A stretch of DNA of 61,233 nucleotides from Pseudomonadota bacterium (GTDB taxonomy: Bacteria > Pseudomonadota > Gammaproteobacteria > Burkholderiales > Burkholderiaceae_C), in assembly GCA_963205115.1 (NCBI GenBank), contig CAUJHV010000008.1, forward strand, positions 1-61,233, read 5' to 3'. Position 1 is the stretch's first letter, and every line of letters begins with the position of its first letter. The notes below the pieces were generated by a model. That model saw only the letters and a list, made by a program, of their open reading frames with translations, searched no databases and was not told the origin of the DNA. A program made the position numbers and the translations under genes. Positions 32,170 through 41,176 of this stretch are shown here, one piece after another.

Positions 32170-35151
32170 TTGTCCACGCCTATTTCGATCACGCCGCTGC
32201 ACGATCCGGCCGCACCCGCCGTCCCCGGCGCGACCACCGAAATCAAGACCACCACCTGCTACATGTGCGCCTGCCGCTGCGGCATCCGCGTGCATCTGCG
32301 AAACGGCGGCTCGGGCCCCGAGGTGCGCTACATCGAAGGCAACCCCGACCATCCGCTGAACCAGGGCGCCATCTGCGCCAAGGGTTCGTCGGGCATCATG
32401 AAGCAGTATTCGCCGGCGCGGCTGACGCGCCCGCTGCGGCGCAAACCCGGTGCGGCGCGCGGCGACAACGCATTCGAGACCATCGAGTGGGAAGAAGCCT
32501 TCTCGATGCTCGAAACGCGCCTGCGCCACATCCGCGCCACCGACCCCAAGCAGTTTGCGCTGTTCACCGGGCGCGACCAGATGCAGGCGCTCACGGGCCT
32601 GTTTGCGCGCCAGTTCGGCACGCCCAACTACGCGGCGCACGGCGGCTTCTGCTCGGTCAACATGGCCGCGGGCATGATCTACACGATCGGCGGCTCGTTC
32701 TGGGAATTCGGCGGGCCTGACCTCGAACGCGCCAAGCTCTTCGTGATGATCGGCACCGCCGAGGACCATCACTCCAACCCGATGAAGACGGCCCTGACGA
32801 AGTTCAAGCGGCAGGGCGGGCGCTTCGTGGCCATCAACCCGGTGCGCACCGGCTACGCGGCCATCGCGGACGAGTGGATACCCATCAAGCCGGGCACCGA
32901 TGGCGCGCTGCTGCTGGCGCTGGTGCACGAGATAATCGCGCTGGGCCTGTACGACCGCGACTTCCTGGTGCGTTACACCAATGCCGGCCAGCTGGTGAAC
33001 CAGGACACGGCCAGCGACGACTTCGGGCTGATGCTGCGCAATGCCGATGGCGACATCGTCAACCCGCTGCGCCCGCACAACTTCTTCTGGTGGGACCGCC
33101 TCACCGGCCGCCCGGTGGCCGACCACACCGAAGGCGCCGACCCCGCGCTGCTGGGGCGCTTTGCCATGCCCGAAGGCGCGCAGCAGGGCACGCCCGCGGT
33201 GCCGGCCTTCCAGCTGCTGCAGGAGCGCGTCAAGTCCTACACGCCCGAGTGGGCCGCGGGCATCACCGGCATCCCGGCAGCGACCATCCGGCGCCTGGCG
33301 CACGAGATGGGCATCACCGCGCGCGACCAGAAGATCGAGCTGCCCATCGGCTGGACCGACAGCTGGGGCAAGCAGCACGATTCCGTCACCGGCAACCCCG
33401 TGGCCTTCCACGCCATGCGCGGCCTGGCGGCGCACAGCAACGGTTTCCAGACCATCCGCACGCTGGCCATCCTGATGAGCCTGCTGGGCACGATCGACCG
33501 CCCGGGCGGGTTCCGCCACAAGGCGCCATACCCGCGCGCGGTACCGCCCAATGCGCGGCCGCCCAAGGGGCCGGAAGCCGTCAAGCCCGACACACCGCTC
33601 AACGGCGCGCCGCTGGGCTGGCCCGAGAGCCCGGACGACCTGTTTGTCGACGCCCAGGGCGAGCCGGTGCGCATCGACAAGGGTTTCAGCTGGGAGCATC
33701 CGCTGTCGGCACACGGGCTGATGCACAACGCCATCACCAATGCCTGGCGCGGCGACCCGTACCCCATCGACACGCTGATGATCTTCATGGCCAACATGGC
33801 CTGGAACTCGACGATGAACACGTCCGAGGTCCGCAAGATGCTCAACGACAAGCATGTGGGCGGCGACAAGGACGGCGAGTACAAGATCCCCTTCCTCGTG
33901 GTCTGCGACGCCTTCCAGTCGGAAATGACGGCCTATGCCGACCTGATCCTGCCGGACACCACCTACCTCGAGCGGCATGACTGCATGTCGCTGCTGGACC
34001 GGCCGATCTCGGAGTTCGACGGGCCGGTCGATTCGGTGCGCATCCCGGTGCTGCCGCCCACGGGCCAGTGCAAGCCCTTCCAGGAGGTACTGGTCGAACT
34101 GGCTTCGCGCCTGAAATTCCCGGCCTTCACGCAGGCCGATGGCGGACGCAAGTTCCGCGACTACCCGGACTTCATCGTCAACTACGAGACGGCGCCGGGT
34201 TCGGGCATCGGCTTCCTCGCGGGCTGGCGCGGCAAGGGCGGCGAGAAGTCGATGCGCGGCGAGCCCAACCCCAAGCAGTGGGAGATGTACGCGCAGAACA
34301 ACTGCGTCTTCCACCACCCGCTGCCGCCTGGCCTGCAGTACATGCGCAACTGGAACGACGGCTACATGCGCTGGGCGCAAAGCGCCGGCCTGCGACGCGA
34401 CCGCGACCCGATCGTCATCCACCTGTACTCGGAATTCCTGCAGCGCTTCCGCCTGGCCGCGCAGGGCAAGAAGCCCAGCCTGCAGGGCGCGCGCCAGCCG
34501 CCTGATCGCCTGCGCCAGCGCGTGCAGACCTATTTCGACCCGCTGCCGTTCTACTACGCGCCGCTGGAAGAGCAGGTCACCGACACCACGAAGTACCCGC
34601 TGAATGCCATCACGCAGCGGCCCATGGCGATGTACCACTCCTGGGATTCGCAGAACGCCTGGCTGCGCCAGATCCACACCTACAACTACCTGCACGTCAA
34701 TGCGAAGACGGCGCTGGCCGCGGGCATCGCCGACGGCGGCTGGATGTGGGTCGAATCGCCCTGGGGCAAGGTGCGCTGCCTGTGCCGCCACAGCGAGGCC
34801 GTCGAGCCCGGCACGGTGTGGACCTGGAACGCCATCGGCAAATCGCCCGGCGCGTGGAACCTCGCGCCCGACGCGAACGAGTCGCGCCAAGGCTTCCTGT
34901 TGAACCACCTGATCCGCGAGGAGCTGCCCTTCGGCGACGGCACGACTGTCTCCAACAGCGACCCCATCACCGGCCAGGCCGGCTGGTACGACGTGCGGGT
35001 GCGCATCTACCCGGCATCGCCCGACGAACCCGGCGAAACCTGGCCGCGTGCGGACAAGCCCATGCAGATCGTGCCGGGCATGGCCGAGGCGCCGAAGCGC
35101 CGCGGCTGGATGGCGGGCCTGGGCCTGGGCAAGAAGGGAGGCGCGGCATGA
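32170..35151 (+). CDS. soeA: Cytoplasmic sulfite dehydrogenase molybdopterin subunit
   Basis: SoeA, 993 aa, is the catalytic Mo-bisMGD subunit of the membrane-bound, cytoplasm-facing sulfite dehydrogenase SoeABC. Seen: an N-terminal [4Fe-4S] motif CYMCACRCGI plus GAICAKG, no Tat signal (fits cytoplasmic location), molybdopterin oxidoreductase body, and a C-terminal dinucleotide-binding domain (TGQAGWYDVRVRIYP). I chose TTG at 32170 because it follows a strong GAGGAG by seven bases; an earlier in-frame ATG at 32035 lies in the regulator's start region. The stop overlaps soeB. Polysulfide/thiosulfate reductases are relatives; context favours sulfite. Confidence 0.92.
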   Translation: MSTPISITPLHDPAAPAVPGATTEIKTTTCYMCACRCGIRVHLRNGGSGPEVRYIEGNPDHPLNQGAICAKGSSGIMKQYSPARLTRPLRRKPGAARGDNAFETIEWEEAFSMLETRLRHIRATDPKQFALFTGRDQMQALTGLFARQFGTPNYAAHGGFCSVNMAAGMIYTIGGSFWEFGGPDLERAKLFVMIGTAEDHHSNPMKTALTKFKRQGGRFVAINPVRTGYAAIADEWIPIKPGTDGALLLALVHEIIALGLYDRDFLVRYTNAGQLVNQDTASDDFGLMLRNADGDIVNPLRPHNFFWWDRLTGRPVADHTEGADPALLGRFAMPEGAQQGTPAVPAFQLLQERVKSYTPEWAAGITGIPAATIRRLAHEMGITARDQKIELPIGWTDSWGKQHDSVTGNPVAFHAMRGLAAHSNGFQTIRTLAILMSLLGTIDRPGGFRHKAPYPRAVPPNARPPKGPEAVKPDTPLNGAPLGWPESPDDLFVDAQGEPVRIDKGFSWEHPLSAHGLMHNAITNAWRGDPYPIDTLMIFMANMAWNSTMNTSEVRKMLNDKHVGGDKDGEYKIPFLVVCDAFQSEMTAYADLILPDTTYLERHDCMSLLDRPISEFDGPVDSVRIPVLPPTGQCKPFQEVLVELASRLKFPAFTQADGGRKFRDYPDFIVNYETAPGSGIGFLAGWRGKGGEKSMRGEPNPKQWEMYAQNNCVFHHPLPPGLQYMRNWNDGYMRWAQSAGLRRDRDPIVIHLYSEFLQRFRLAAQGKKPSLQGARQPPDRLRQRVQTYFDPLPFYYAPLEEQVTDTTKYPLNAITQRPMAMYHSWDSQNAWLRQIHTYNYLHVNAKTALAAGIADGGWMWVESPWGKVRCLCRHSEAVEPGTVWTWNAIGKSPGAWNLAPDANESRQGFLLNHLIREELPFGDGTTVSNSDPITGQAGWYDVRVRIYPASPDEPGETWPRADKPMQIVPGMAEAPKRRGWMAGLGLGKKGGAA

Positions 35152-35876
35152 CGCAGCTCGCCCTGGTCATCGACCTGAATGTCTGCGTCGGCTGTCACGC
35201 CTGCGTGACCAGCTGCAAGCAGTGGAACACCTCCGGCTCGGCCGGCCCGCTGGTGGACGACAACCCCTACGGCGCCGATCCCAACGGCACCTTCTTCAAC
35301 CGCGTGCAGACCTTCGAGGTCGGCGAGTTCCCGAATACGCAGACGGTGCACTTCCCCAAGAGCTGCCTGCATTGCGAGGACCCGCCCTGCGTGCCCGTGT
35401 GCCCCACAGGTGCCAGCTACAAGCGCGCCGAAGACGGCATCGTGCTGGTCGATTACGACAAGTGCATCGGCTGCAAGTACTGCAGCTGGGCCTGCCCCTA
35501 CGGCGCGCGCGAGTTCGACGAAGACCGCAAGGTGATGACCAAGTGCACCCTGTGCGTGGACCGCATCACCGACCAGGCGCTGCCGCCCACCGAGCGCAAG
35601 CCCGCGTGTGTGCTGGCCTGCCCGTCGAATGCGCGCCTGTTCGGTGACGTGCACGACCCGGAATCGGTCGTCTCGCGTGCCATCCGCGACCGCGGCGGCT
35701 ACACGCTGATGCCCGAGTGGGACACGCGGCCCGCCAACCACTACCTGCCGCGCCGGCGCACCGAGATCAAGGTGCACGACGAGGACCTGGTGCGCGTGGC
35801 CAACCCCTTGAAGATCGATGGCCATCGGCCCGAGACGCCGGCGCAAGGCGCTGGGCGGGAGGACTTCGCCACATGA
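35148..35876 (+). CDS. soeB: Sulfite dehydrogenase iron-sulfur subunit
   Basis: SoeB, 242 aa, is a four-cluster ferredoxin subunit. Seen: CVGCHACVTSCK, CLHCEDPPCVPVCP, CIGCKYCSWACP and CTLCVDR...CVLACP. No signal peptide, so cytoplasmic. The ATG overlaps the soeA stop. It passes electrons from the Mo centre to SoeC. Confidence 0.93.
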   Translation: MTQLALVIDLNVCVGCHACVTSCKQWNTSGSAGPLVDDNPYGADPNGTFFNRVQTFEVGEFPNTQTVHFPKSCLHCEDPPCVPVCPTGASYKRAEDGIVLVDYDKCIGCKYCSWACPYGAREFDEDRKVMTKCTLCVDRITDQALPPTERKPACVLACPSNARLFGDVHDPESVVSRAIRDRGGYTLMPEWDTRPANHYLPRRRTEIKVHDEDLVRVANPLKIDGHRPETPAQGAGREDFAT

Positions 35877-36808
35877 ACCCGGCTTTTTCCGTCATCTTCC
35901 TGACCACGCTGATCGGCGCCGGACAGGGCCTGTTCCTCGCGCTGTTCGCGTCCGAGCTGCTGGCCGATGCCGCGCACCGCGAAGGCGGCCCGACCTTCCT
36001 GATCATCGGCGGCGTGGTCGCGCTGGCGCTGACCGCGGGCGGTCTGGTGGCCTCGTTCTTCCACCTCGGCCGACCCGAACGCGCCTGGCGCACGGCCACG
36101 ATGTGGCGCACGTCCTGGCTGTCGCGCGAGGTGATCGTGCTGCCGGTCTTCATGCTCGGCCTGTTCTTCTGGCTGTTGGCGCATGCGGGCGACCTGGGCG
36201 GCACGCTCACGCTGGGGCTGCTGACCACGCTGGCCTGCCTGGCGCTGTTTGTCTGCACGGCCATGATCTACGCCTCGGTGCGTTTCCTGCAGGAATGGGC
36301 CAGCGCCTACACGCTCGTCAACTACCTGCTGTTGGGACTGGCCTCGGGCGGCACGCTGGCCACGGCGCTGGCGGCGCTGCTGTGGCCGCAGGCGGTGCCC
36401 GGCTTCGGTGTGCCCACGCTGCTGTTCACGGCCGCGGGTGGCATCAGCCGTGTGCTGTCGCTGCGCCGCAATGCGCGGCTGAAGCCCAAGTCCACGCTGC
36501 AGACGGCCATCGGCATCAAGCACCCGAAGATCACACAGCGCTCGCAGGGCTTCATGGGCGGCTCGTTCAATACGCGCGAGTTCTTCCACCACCGCACGCC
36601 GGGCGCGCTGAAGAACGTCAAGTGGCTGTTCCTGCTGGGCGCCTTCGTGCTGCCGCTGCTGCTGGTCTTTGGCGGCATGTCCACGGGGTCGACGGCGATG
36701 CTGGTCCTGGCCTTCGTCGTGCAGTACGTGGGTCTGCTGGCCGAGCGCTGGTTCTTCTTCGCGCAGGCCCGGCACCCGCAGAACCTCTACTACCAGACGG
36801 TGTCCTGA
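35873..36808 (+). CDS. soeC: Sulfite dehydrogenase membrane anchor (DmsC-like)
   Basis: SoeC, 311 aa, a DmsC-type membrane subunit that delivers electrons to quinone. Seen: eight or so hydrophobic helices, with the typical FFHLGRPERAWRT loop after helix two and a C-terminal ERWFFFAQARHPQNLYYQ. The ATG overlaps the soeB stop and the TGA overlaps the next ATG, so soeABC and the exporter are one tightly coupled unit. Confidence 0.92.
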   Translation: MNPAFSVIFLTTLIGAGQGLFLALFASELLADAAHREGGPTFLIIGGVVALALTAGGLVASFFHLGRPERAWRTATMWRTSWLSREVIVLPVFMLGLFFWLLAHAGDLGGTLTLGLLTTLACLALFVCTAMIYASVRFLQEWASAYTLVNYLLLGLASGGTLATALAALLWPQAVPGFGVPTLLFTAAGGISRVLSLRRNARLKPKSTLQTAIGIKHPKITQRSQGFMGGSFNTREFFHHRTPGALKNVKWLFLLGAFVLPLLLVFGGMSTGSTAMLVLAFVVQYVGLLAERWFFFAQARHPQNLYYQTVS

Positions 36809-37755
36809 TGCGACGCGGACTGCGCACCTGGGGCCTGGCCGGCGCGGCGATGCTGCTGCTGGCGGCCGGCGCGCAGGCGGCCGGCGTCGATGCCGCGGTG
36901 GCCTCGCCCGTGCCCTGGTGGGTGTGGCCGCTGGCGCTGTTTGCGGCCTGTTTCCTGATGGGCATCGTGGCCGTGCCGGCCGGCATCGGCGGGGGCACGC
37001 TGTTCGTGCCCATCGTCGGCAGCTTCTTCCCGTTCCACCTCGATTTTGTGCGTGGCGCGGGTTTGCTCGTGGCGCTGGCCAGCGCCTTGTCGGCCGGGCC
37101 GATGTTGATGCGCGGCGGCCTGGGCAGCCTGCGGCTGGCGCTGCCGCTGGCGGTGCTGGCCTCGGCCTCGTCGATCGGCGGTGCGCTGCTGGGGCTGGCG
37201 CTGCCGGCAAACGTGGTGCAGATCCTGCTCGGCGCCGTGGTGCTGGGCATCGTGGTGCTCATGTTCGTGTCGAAGAAGAGCGAGATCCCGGTCGTCGAGC
37301 GGCCGGATGCCTTGTCGACGGCGCTGCGCCTGAACGGCATCTTCATCGATGGTGCCTCGCGCCGCGAGATCCACTGGCAGGTGCACCGCACGGTGCCGGC
37401 GCTGTTTGTCTTCCTGGGCATCGGCGTGCTGGCCGGCATGTTCGGCATCGGCGCGGGCTGGGCCAATGTGCCGGCGCTGAACCTGCTGATGGGCGCGCCG
37501 CTGAAGGTCTCGGCAGGCACGTCCAGCCTGGTGTTGTCGCTGGTCGATTCGTCGGCCGCCTGGGTCTACCTGAACAAGGGCGCGGTGCTGCCGATGATCG
37601 CGGTGCCTTCGGTCGTGGGCATGATGCTGGGTGCGCGCATCGGTGCGCGTCTGCTCAATGTCCTGAAAGGGTCCGTCGTGCGCAAGCTGGTGATCTCCGT
37701 GCTGCTCTTCGCTGGCGCGCGCGCCTTGCTCAAGGGGCTGGGGGTGTGGATATGA
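36808..37755 (+). CDS. TauE/SafE (TSUP) family exporter, probable sulfite/sulfur exporter
   Basis: A 315-aa membrane protein of the TSUP family. Seen: about eight hydrophobic helices in two repeats, with family signatures GIVAVPAGIGGGTLFVPI and AGMFGIGAGWANVPALNLL. TauE/SafE proteins export sulfite or sulfoacetate-type anions. Coupled by a one-base overlap to soeC, it probably removes excess sulfite from the cytoplasm (inference). A short cytoplasmic insert lies at about residues 150-190. Confidence 0.88.
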   Translation: MRRGLRTWGLAGAAMLLLAAGAQAAGVDAAVASPVPWWVWPLALFAACFLMGIVAVPAGIGGGTLFVPIVGSFFPFHLDFVRGAGLLVALASALSAGPMLMRGGLGSLRLALPLAVLASASSIGGALLGLALPANVVQILLGAVVLGIVVLMFVSKKSEIPVVERPDALSTALRLNGIFIDGASRREIHWQVHRTVPALFVFLGIGVLAGMFGIGAGWANVPALNLLMGAPLKVSAGTSSLVLSLVDSSAAWVYLNKGAVLPMIAVPSVVGMMLGARIGARLLNVLKGSVVRKLVISVLLFAGARALLKGLGVWI

Positions 37756-38174
37756 CGGGTCTTCGGGCGCCCCATGCCCAGCCGCCCGAACAGCTGCGCT
37801 ATGCCGCCTGGCTGGAGTGGGGTACCCGCGCCGGGCTGGCGGTGCTGGTGGTCAGCTATGCGGCTTATGTCTTCGGCCTGTTGCCCTCGCTGGTGCCGCC
37901 GCAGGAGCTGGCCCAGGTCTGGGGGTTGCCGGTGACGCAATACCTGCAGCGCACGGGTGCGCCAACCGGCTGGGGCTGGGTCTCGAATCTGGGTCGCGGC
38001 GACGCCGCAGCGCTTCTGGGCATCGTGATCCTGGCTGGGTGTTCGGTGCCGGCGCTGCTGGCGCTGGTGCCGGCCTCCTGGCGCAAGGGCGACAAGGCCT
38101 TCGCCGCGATGTGCGTGGCCGAGGTCGTCATCGTGGTGCTGGCGGCCACCGGCTGGCTGACGTCGGGGCATTGA
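37752..38174 (+). CDS. DUF1634-like small membrane protein
   Basis: A 140-aa protein with three membrane helices (AGLAVLVVSYAAYVFGLLPSLV, LGIVILAGCSVPALLALV, FAAMCVAEVVIVVLAATGWL). Proteins of this type often neighbour TSUP exporters and may form a complex with them; I call it DUF1634-like with moderate confidence. The ATG overlaps the exporter stop as ATGA, supporting a joint role. Confidence 0.68.
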   Translation: MTGLRAPHAQPPEQLRYAAWLEWGTRAGLAVLVVSYAAYVFGLLPSLVPPQELAQVWGLPVTQYLQRTGAPTGWGWVSNLGRGDAAALLGIVILAGCSVPALLALVPASWRKGDKAFAAMCVAEVVIVVLAATGWLTSGH

Positions 38175-38179
38175 ACACC

Positions 38180-39022
38180 ATGACAGCCCTGTTCAGCCGC
38201 CCCCTGCTGGCCACCGAGTGCAGCGAGTTCGATCAAGGCGCGCAGGTCGTGGCGCTGGCGCTGGCCCAGCGGGCCGGCTTGCAGTTGTCGGTCGTGATGC
38301 CGCTGACCAGCAACCCGGAATTCGAAGCCGTCGCGCCCGCCCTGGCCGCCAAGGCGGAAGCCGCCGCACTCGCCAAGGGTGACGTGCTGCGCCAGCAGGC
38401 CGACGCCGCGGGTGTGGCTATCGACCTGCACGTGCGCCGTGGCCCGGAAGCCTATGCGGAGATCGTCGCCGAGCTCGCCGAGCGTGGCAGCGACTTGCTG
38501 GTGATCCGTCGGCGCGGCAAACGTGGCCTGCTGGCCAACCTGCTGGTCGGCGAGATGGTCAGCAAGGTCGTTGCGCATGCCAGCAGCCCGGTGCTGATCT
38601 GCCCGCGCGAGGCGCGTCCCTGGAGCCGCGGCGTGCTGCTGGGCGTGGATCCGCTGAACGCGCATCCGGGGCTGTTGGCGCAGGCCGTGGCGGTGGCGCG
38701 GGGCTTCGGACTGCCGCTGCGCGTCGTGTCCGTGGCCATCGAGCCCACGCGCAAGCCGCTGGCCGATGCGGCCGTCGCCGTGGCCGTGCACGAGGCCCGC
38801 CGCGCGGGTGTGGCGGCCGAAGGCCAGGTGCGCACCGGACGGCCCTACGAACAGCTCATCACCGCCGCGCGCGAACTCGACTGCGACTTGCTGGTGATTG
38901 CGCGCCACGGCACGGGATCGCTGGCGCGTGCCTGGATCGGCGGCGTCGCGCAGAAAGTCATCGGGCTGGCCGAATGCCCCGTGTGGGTCCATGTTCCCCA
39001 ACCTTCCACCTCCGCATCATGA
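38180..39022 (+). CDS. Tandem universal stress protein
   Basis: A 280-aa protein with two Usp domains. Seen: first domain (residues 1-145) with DLLVIRRRGKRGLLANLLVGEMVSKVVAHASSPVLIC, second (150-275) with DLLVIARHGTGSLARAWIGGVAQKVIGLAECPVWV. The second matches the nucleotide-binding Gly pattern better. It follows the membrane protein by five bases, so it is in the soe transcript. Probably an ATP-binding stress modulator. Confidence 0.88.
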   Translation: MTALFSRPLLATECSEFDQGAQVVALALAQRAGLQLSVVMPLTSNPEFEAVAPALAAKAEAAALAKGDVLRQQADAAGVAIDLHVRRGPEAYAEIVAELAERGSDLLVIRRRGKRGLLANLLVGEMVSKVVAHASSPVLICPREARPWSRGVLLGVDPLNAHPGLLAQAVAVARGFGLPLRVVSVAIEPTRKPLADAAVAVAVHEARRAGVAAEGQVRTGRPYEQLITAARELDCDLLVIARHGTGSLARAWIGGVAQKVIGLAECPVWVHVPQPSTSAS

Positions 39023-39645
39023 GTGACGCACTGAACTACCTGGTCAAGACCCGCCCCGATGCGGTCGGCCACTACTTCGCCTTCCTCAAGAACTGCGGCA
39101 AGCACCTCGACCCCAAGACGCGCAACCTGATCTCGGTGATCACCAAGGTCGATGCGCAGACCGAGCGCGGGTTCCGGCAGTACCTGGGGCGCGCACTGCG
39201 CGAGGGCTGCACGCCGATGGAGGTGCTGGACGCCTTGCTGATGGCCTTCCCGACACTGGGCCTGCACAAGATCGTCTGGGCGGTGGACATCATCCTGGCG
39301 ATGGACCTGCCCGAGTTCCAGCCCGGCGCGATGGGTGCGGCCGGCGACTGGCACGACGTGATGCCCACCAAGGGCTTCAAGCCGGGCAGCACGCAGCGGG
39401 TGGAGTGCGACGGCCGCGGTCTGTTCGTGCACCGCACGGAAGCCGAATGGCGCGTCTACGACAGCCGCTGTCCGCACCAGACCACCAACATCCCGCACCT
39501 GGCGCTGGAGGGCTGCACGCTCACCTGCCCGAAGCACCAGTGGCAGTTCGACATCCGCACCGGGGACTGCACGCAAAAGGGCGACGCCCCGCTCAAGCGC
39601 TGGCCCAGCAAGGTCAGCAAAGGGCGCCTGCTGGCGTTCTGGTAG
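39019..39645 (+). CDS. Carboxymuconolactone decarboxylase-like - Rieske fusion
   Basis: A 208-aa two-domain protein. Seen: about residues 1-100, an AhpD/CMD-like helical domain (NLISVITKVDAQTERGFRQYLGRALREG) without the CxxC of peroxidase-type AhpD; about 110-208, a Rieske [2Fe-2S] domain with CPHQ and CPKHQW ligand boxes. The ATG overlaps the Usp stop. The Rieske half probably transfers electrons; the CMD half may bind a partner or substrate. The combination at the end of a soe cluster is unusual. Function unknown. Confidence 0.82.
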   Translation: MSDALNYLVKTRPDAVGHYFAFLKNCGKHLDPKTRNLISVITKVDAQTERGFRQYLGRALREGCTPMEVLDALLMAFPTLGLHKIVWAVDIILAMDLPEFQPGAMGAAGDWHDVMPTKGFKPGSTQRVECDGRGLFVHRTEAEWRVYDSRCPHQTTNIPHLALEGCTLTCPKHQWQFDIRTGDCTQKGDAPLKRWPSKVSKGRLLAFW

Positions 39646-39762
39646 GCCGGCGCCGGCAACGAATGGCAAGCCACCACCCGGGGCATCACACGCCACTGAT
39701 TTCAAACGTTTTCTATACGGCCTGCGGTCGCCTCCGCGGGCTCCAACCCTGAGGAGACCGAC

Positions 39763-41094
39763 ATGAAGACAAGCCCGAACACCCGCCCGTGGCGGTTCGC
39801 CCCGCTGGCCGCGGCCTGCGCCCTGACGGCCGCGCCGGCCTGGGCCACGAACGGCATGAACATGGAAGGCTACGGCCCGGTCTCTTCCGGCATGGGCGGC
39901 GCGTCGCAGGCCATCGACCACGGCACGGCGGCCATGGCGCAGAACCCCGCGACGCTGGCGCTGATGGCGCCGGGTGCACGCATGGACCTCGCACTGGGTG
40001 TGTTGGGGCCCAAGGTGTCCAGCACGATGGCGGGCTTTCCGACGGCCGATTCCAGCGGCACGTCCTACGTGATGCCGGCCTTCGGCTACGCGCGGCGCAA
40101 CGGGGCATTGACCTACGGCCTGGGCGTCTTCGCGCAAGGCGGCATGGGCACCGAATACGGCGCCAACACCTTCATGGCCGGCGGCTCGGGTGCGCCGGTG
40201 CGCTCGGAGCTGGGTGTGGGCCGCGTGCTGCTGCCTATCGCGTACCAGGTCAATCCCAGCCTGGCCGTGGGCGCGACGATCGACCTGATGTGGGCCGGCC
40301 TGGACATGCGCATGGCCGCCAGCGGCGCGCAGCTGGGCCAGATGGTCACGGCGGCCAGCGGCAACCTCGCGCAGGCCCTGCCGGCCCTGGGCGGTGCACC
40401 GTGGGCGCGCATCGACTTCTCCAATTCGAGCGACTTCAGCGGCGCGGCCAGCTCCACGGGCTGGGCCGCCAAGGTCGGCGTGCTCTACAGCGTGAGCCCG
40501 CTGCTGCGCGTGGGGGCCTCGTACCACACGAAATCCTCGCTGAAGGACATGAAGACCTCGGCCACCGGCGCGTCCATGAGCGCCACGGGCGGCTTCGTCG
40601 ACACCGGCCGCATCACGGTGGTCGATTTCCAGTGGCCGGCCACGACGGCCATCGGCGTGTCCTGGCAGGCCACGCCGGATGTGCTGGTCGCCGCCGACGT
40701 CAAGAACATCGCCTGGTCCAGCGTGATGAGCGACTTCAAGCTGCGCTACGACAGCGCCGGCATGGGCGGCTCGGTGAGCTTCGCGCTGCCGCAGAACTGG
40801 AAGGACCAGACGGTGCTGAACCTGGGCCTGGCCTATGCCGTGAACCCGGCGCTCACGCTGCGTGCCGGTGTGAATCTGGCGGACAACCCGATTCCCGATG
40901 CTTTCGTGAACCCGCTGTTCCCGGCGACGGTGGAGCGGCACCTGATGTTCGGCCTGGGCTACAAGTTCTCGCCGGTCAGCGAGTTCAATATCGCCGTGAC
41001 CGTGGCACCGACGACCACGGTAACCAATGGCCAGGGCGTGGTGGTGACACACAAGCAGACCAATGCGCAGCTGATGTACACGCACCGGTTCTGA
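39763..41094 (+). CDS. OmpP1/FadL-family outer-membrane porin
   Basis: A 443-aa outer-membrane barrel. Seen: a cleavable signal (RFAPLAAACALTAAPAWA), then the FadL N-terminal hatch signature TNGMNMEGYGPVSSGMGGAS and DHGTAAMAQNPATLALM, amphipathic strands, and a C-terminal aromatic ending (LMYTHRF). FadL proteins pass hydrophobic molecules such as fatty acids across the outer membrane. It lies between the sulfur genes and the acyl-CoA cluster on the opposite strand, so it may feed the latter (inference). A GAGGAG site precedes the ATG. Confidence 0.9.
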   Translation: MKTSPNTRPWRFAPLAAACALTAAPAWATNGMNMEGYGPVSSGMGGASQAIDHGTAAMAQNPATLALMAPGARMDLALGVLGPKVSSTMAGFPTADSSGTSYVMPAFGYARRNGALTYGLGVFAQGGMGTEYGANTFMAGGSGAPVRSELGVGRVLLPIAYQVNPSLAVGATIDLMWAGLDMRMAASGAQLGQMVTAASGNLAQALPALGGAPWARIDFSNSSDFSGAASSTGWAAKVGVLYSVSPLLRVGASYHTKSSLKDMKTSATGASMSATGGFVDTGRITVVDFQWPATTAIGVSWQATPDVLVAADVKNIAWSSVMSDFKLRYDSAGMGGSVSFALPQNWKDQTVLNLGLAYAVNPALTLRAGVNLADNPIPDAFVNPLFPATVERHLMFGLGYKFSPVSEFNIAVTVAPTTTVTNGQGVVVTHKQTNAQLMYTHRF

Positions 41095-41176
41095 GCGACC
41101 GGGGTTCGAGAAAACCCGGCGCGGCACGGTCCGCCCTCGGGCGTGCGGCCGCCGCGCGGTTCCAGCGCGGCCGGCC

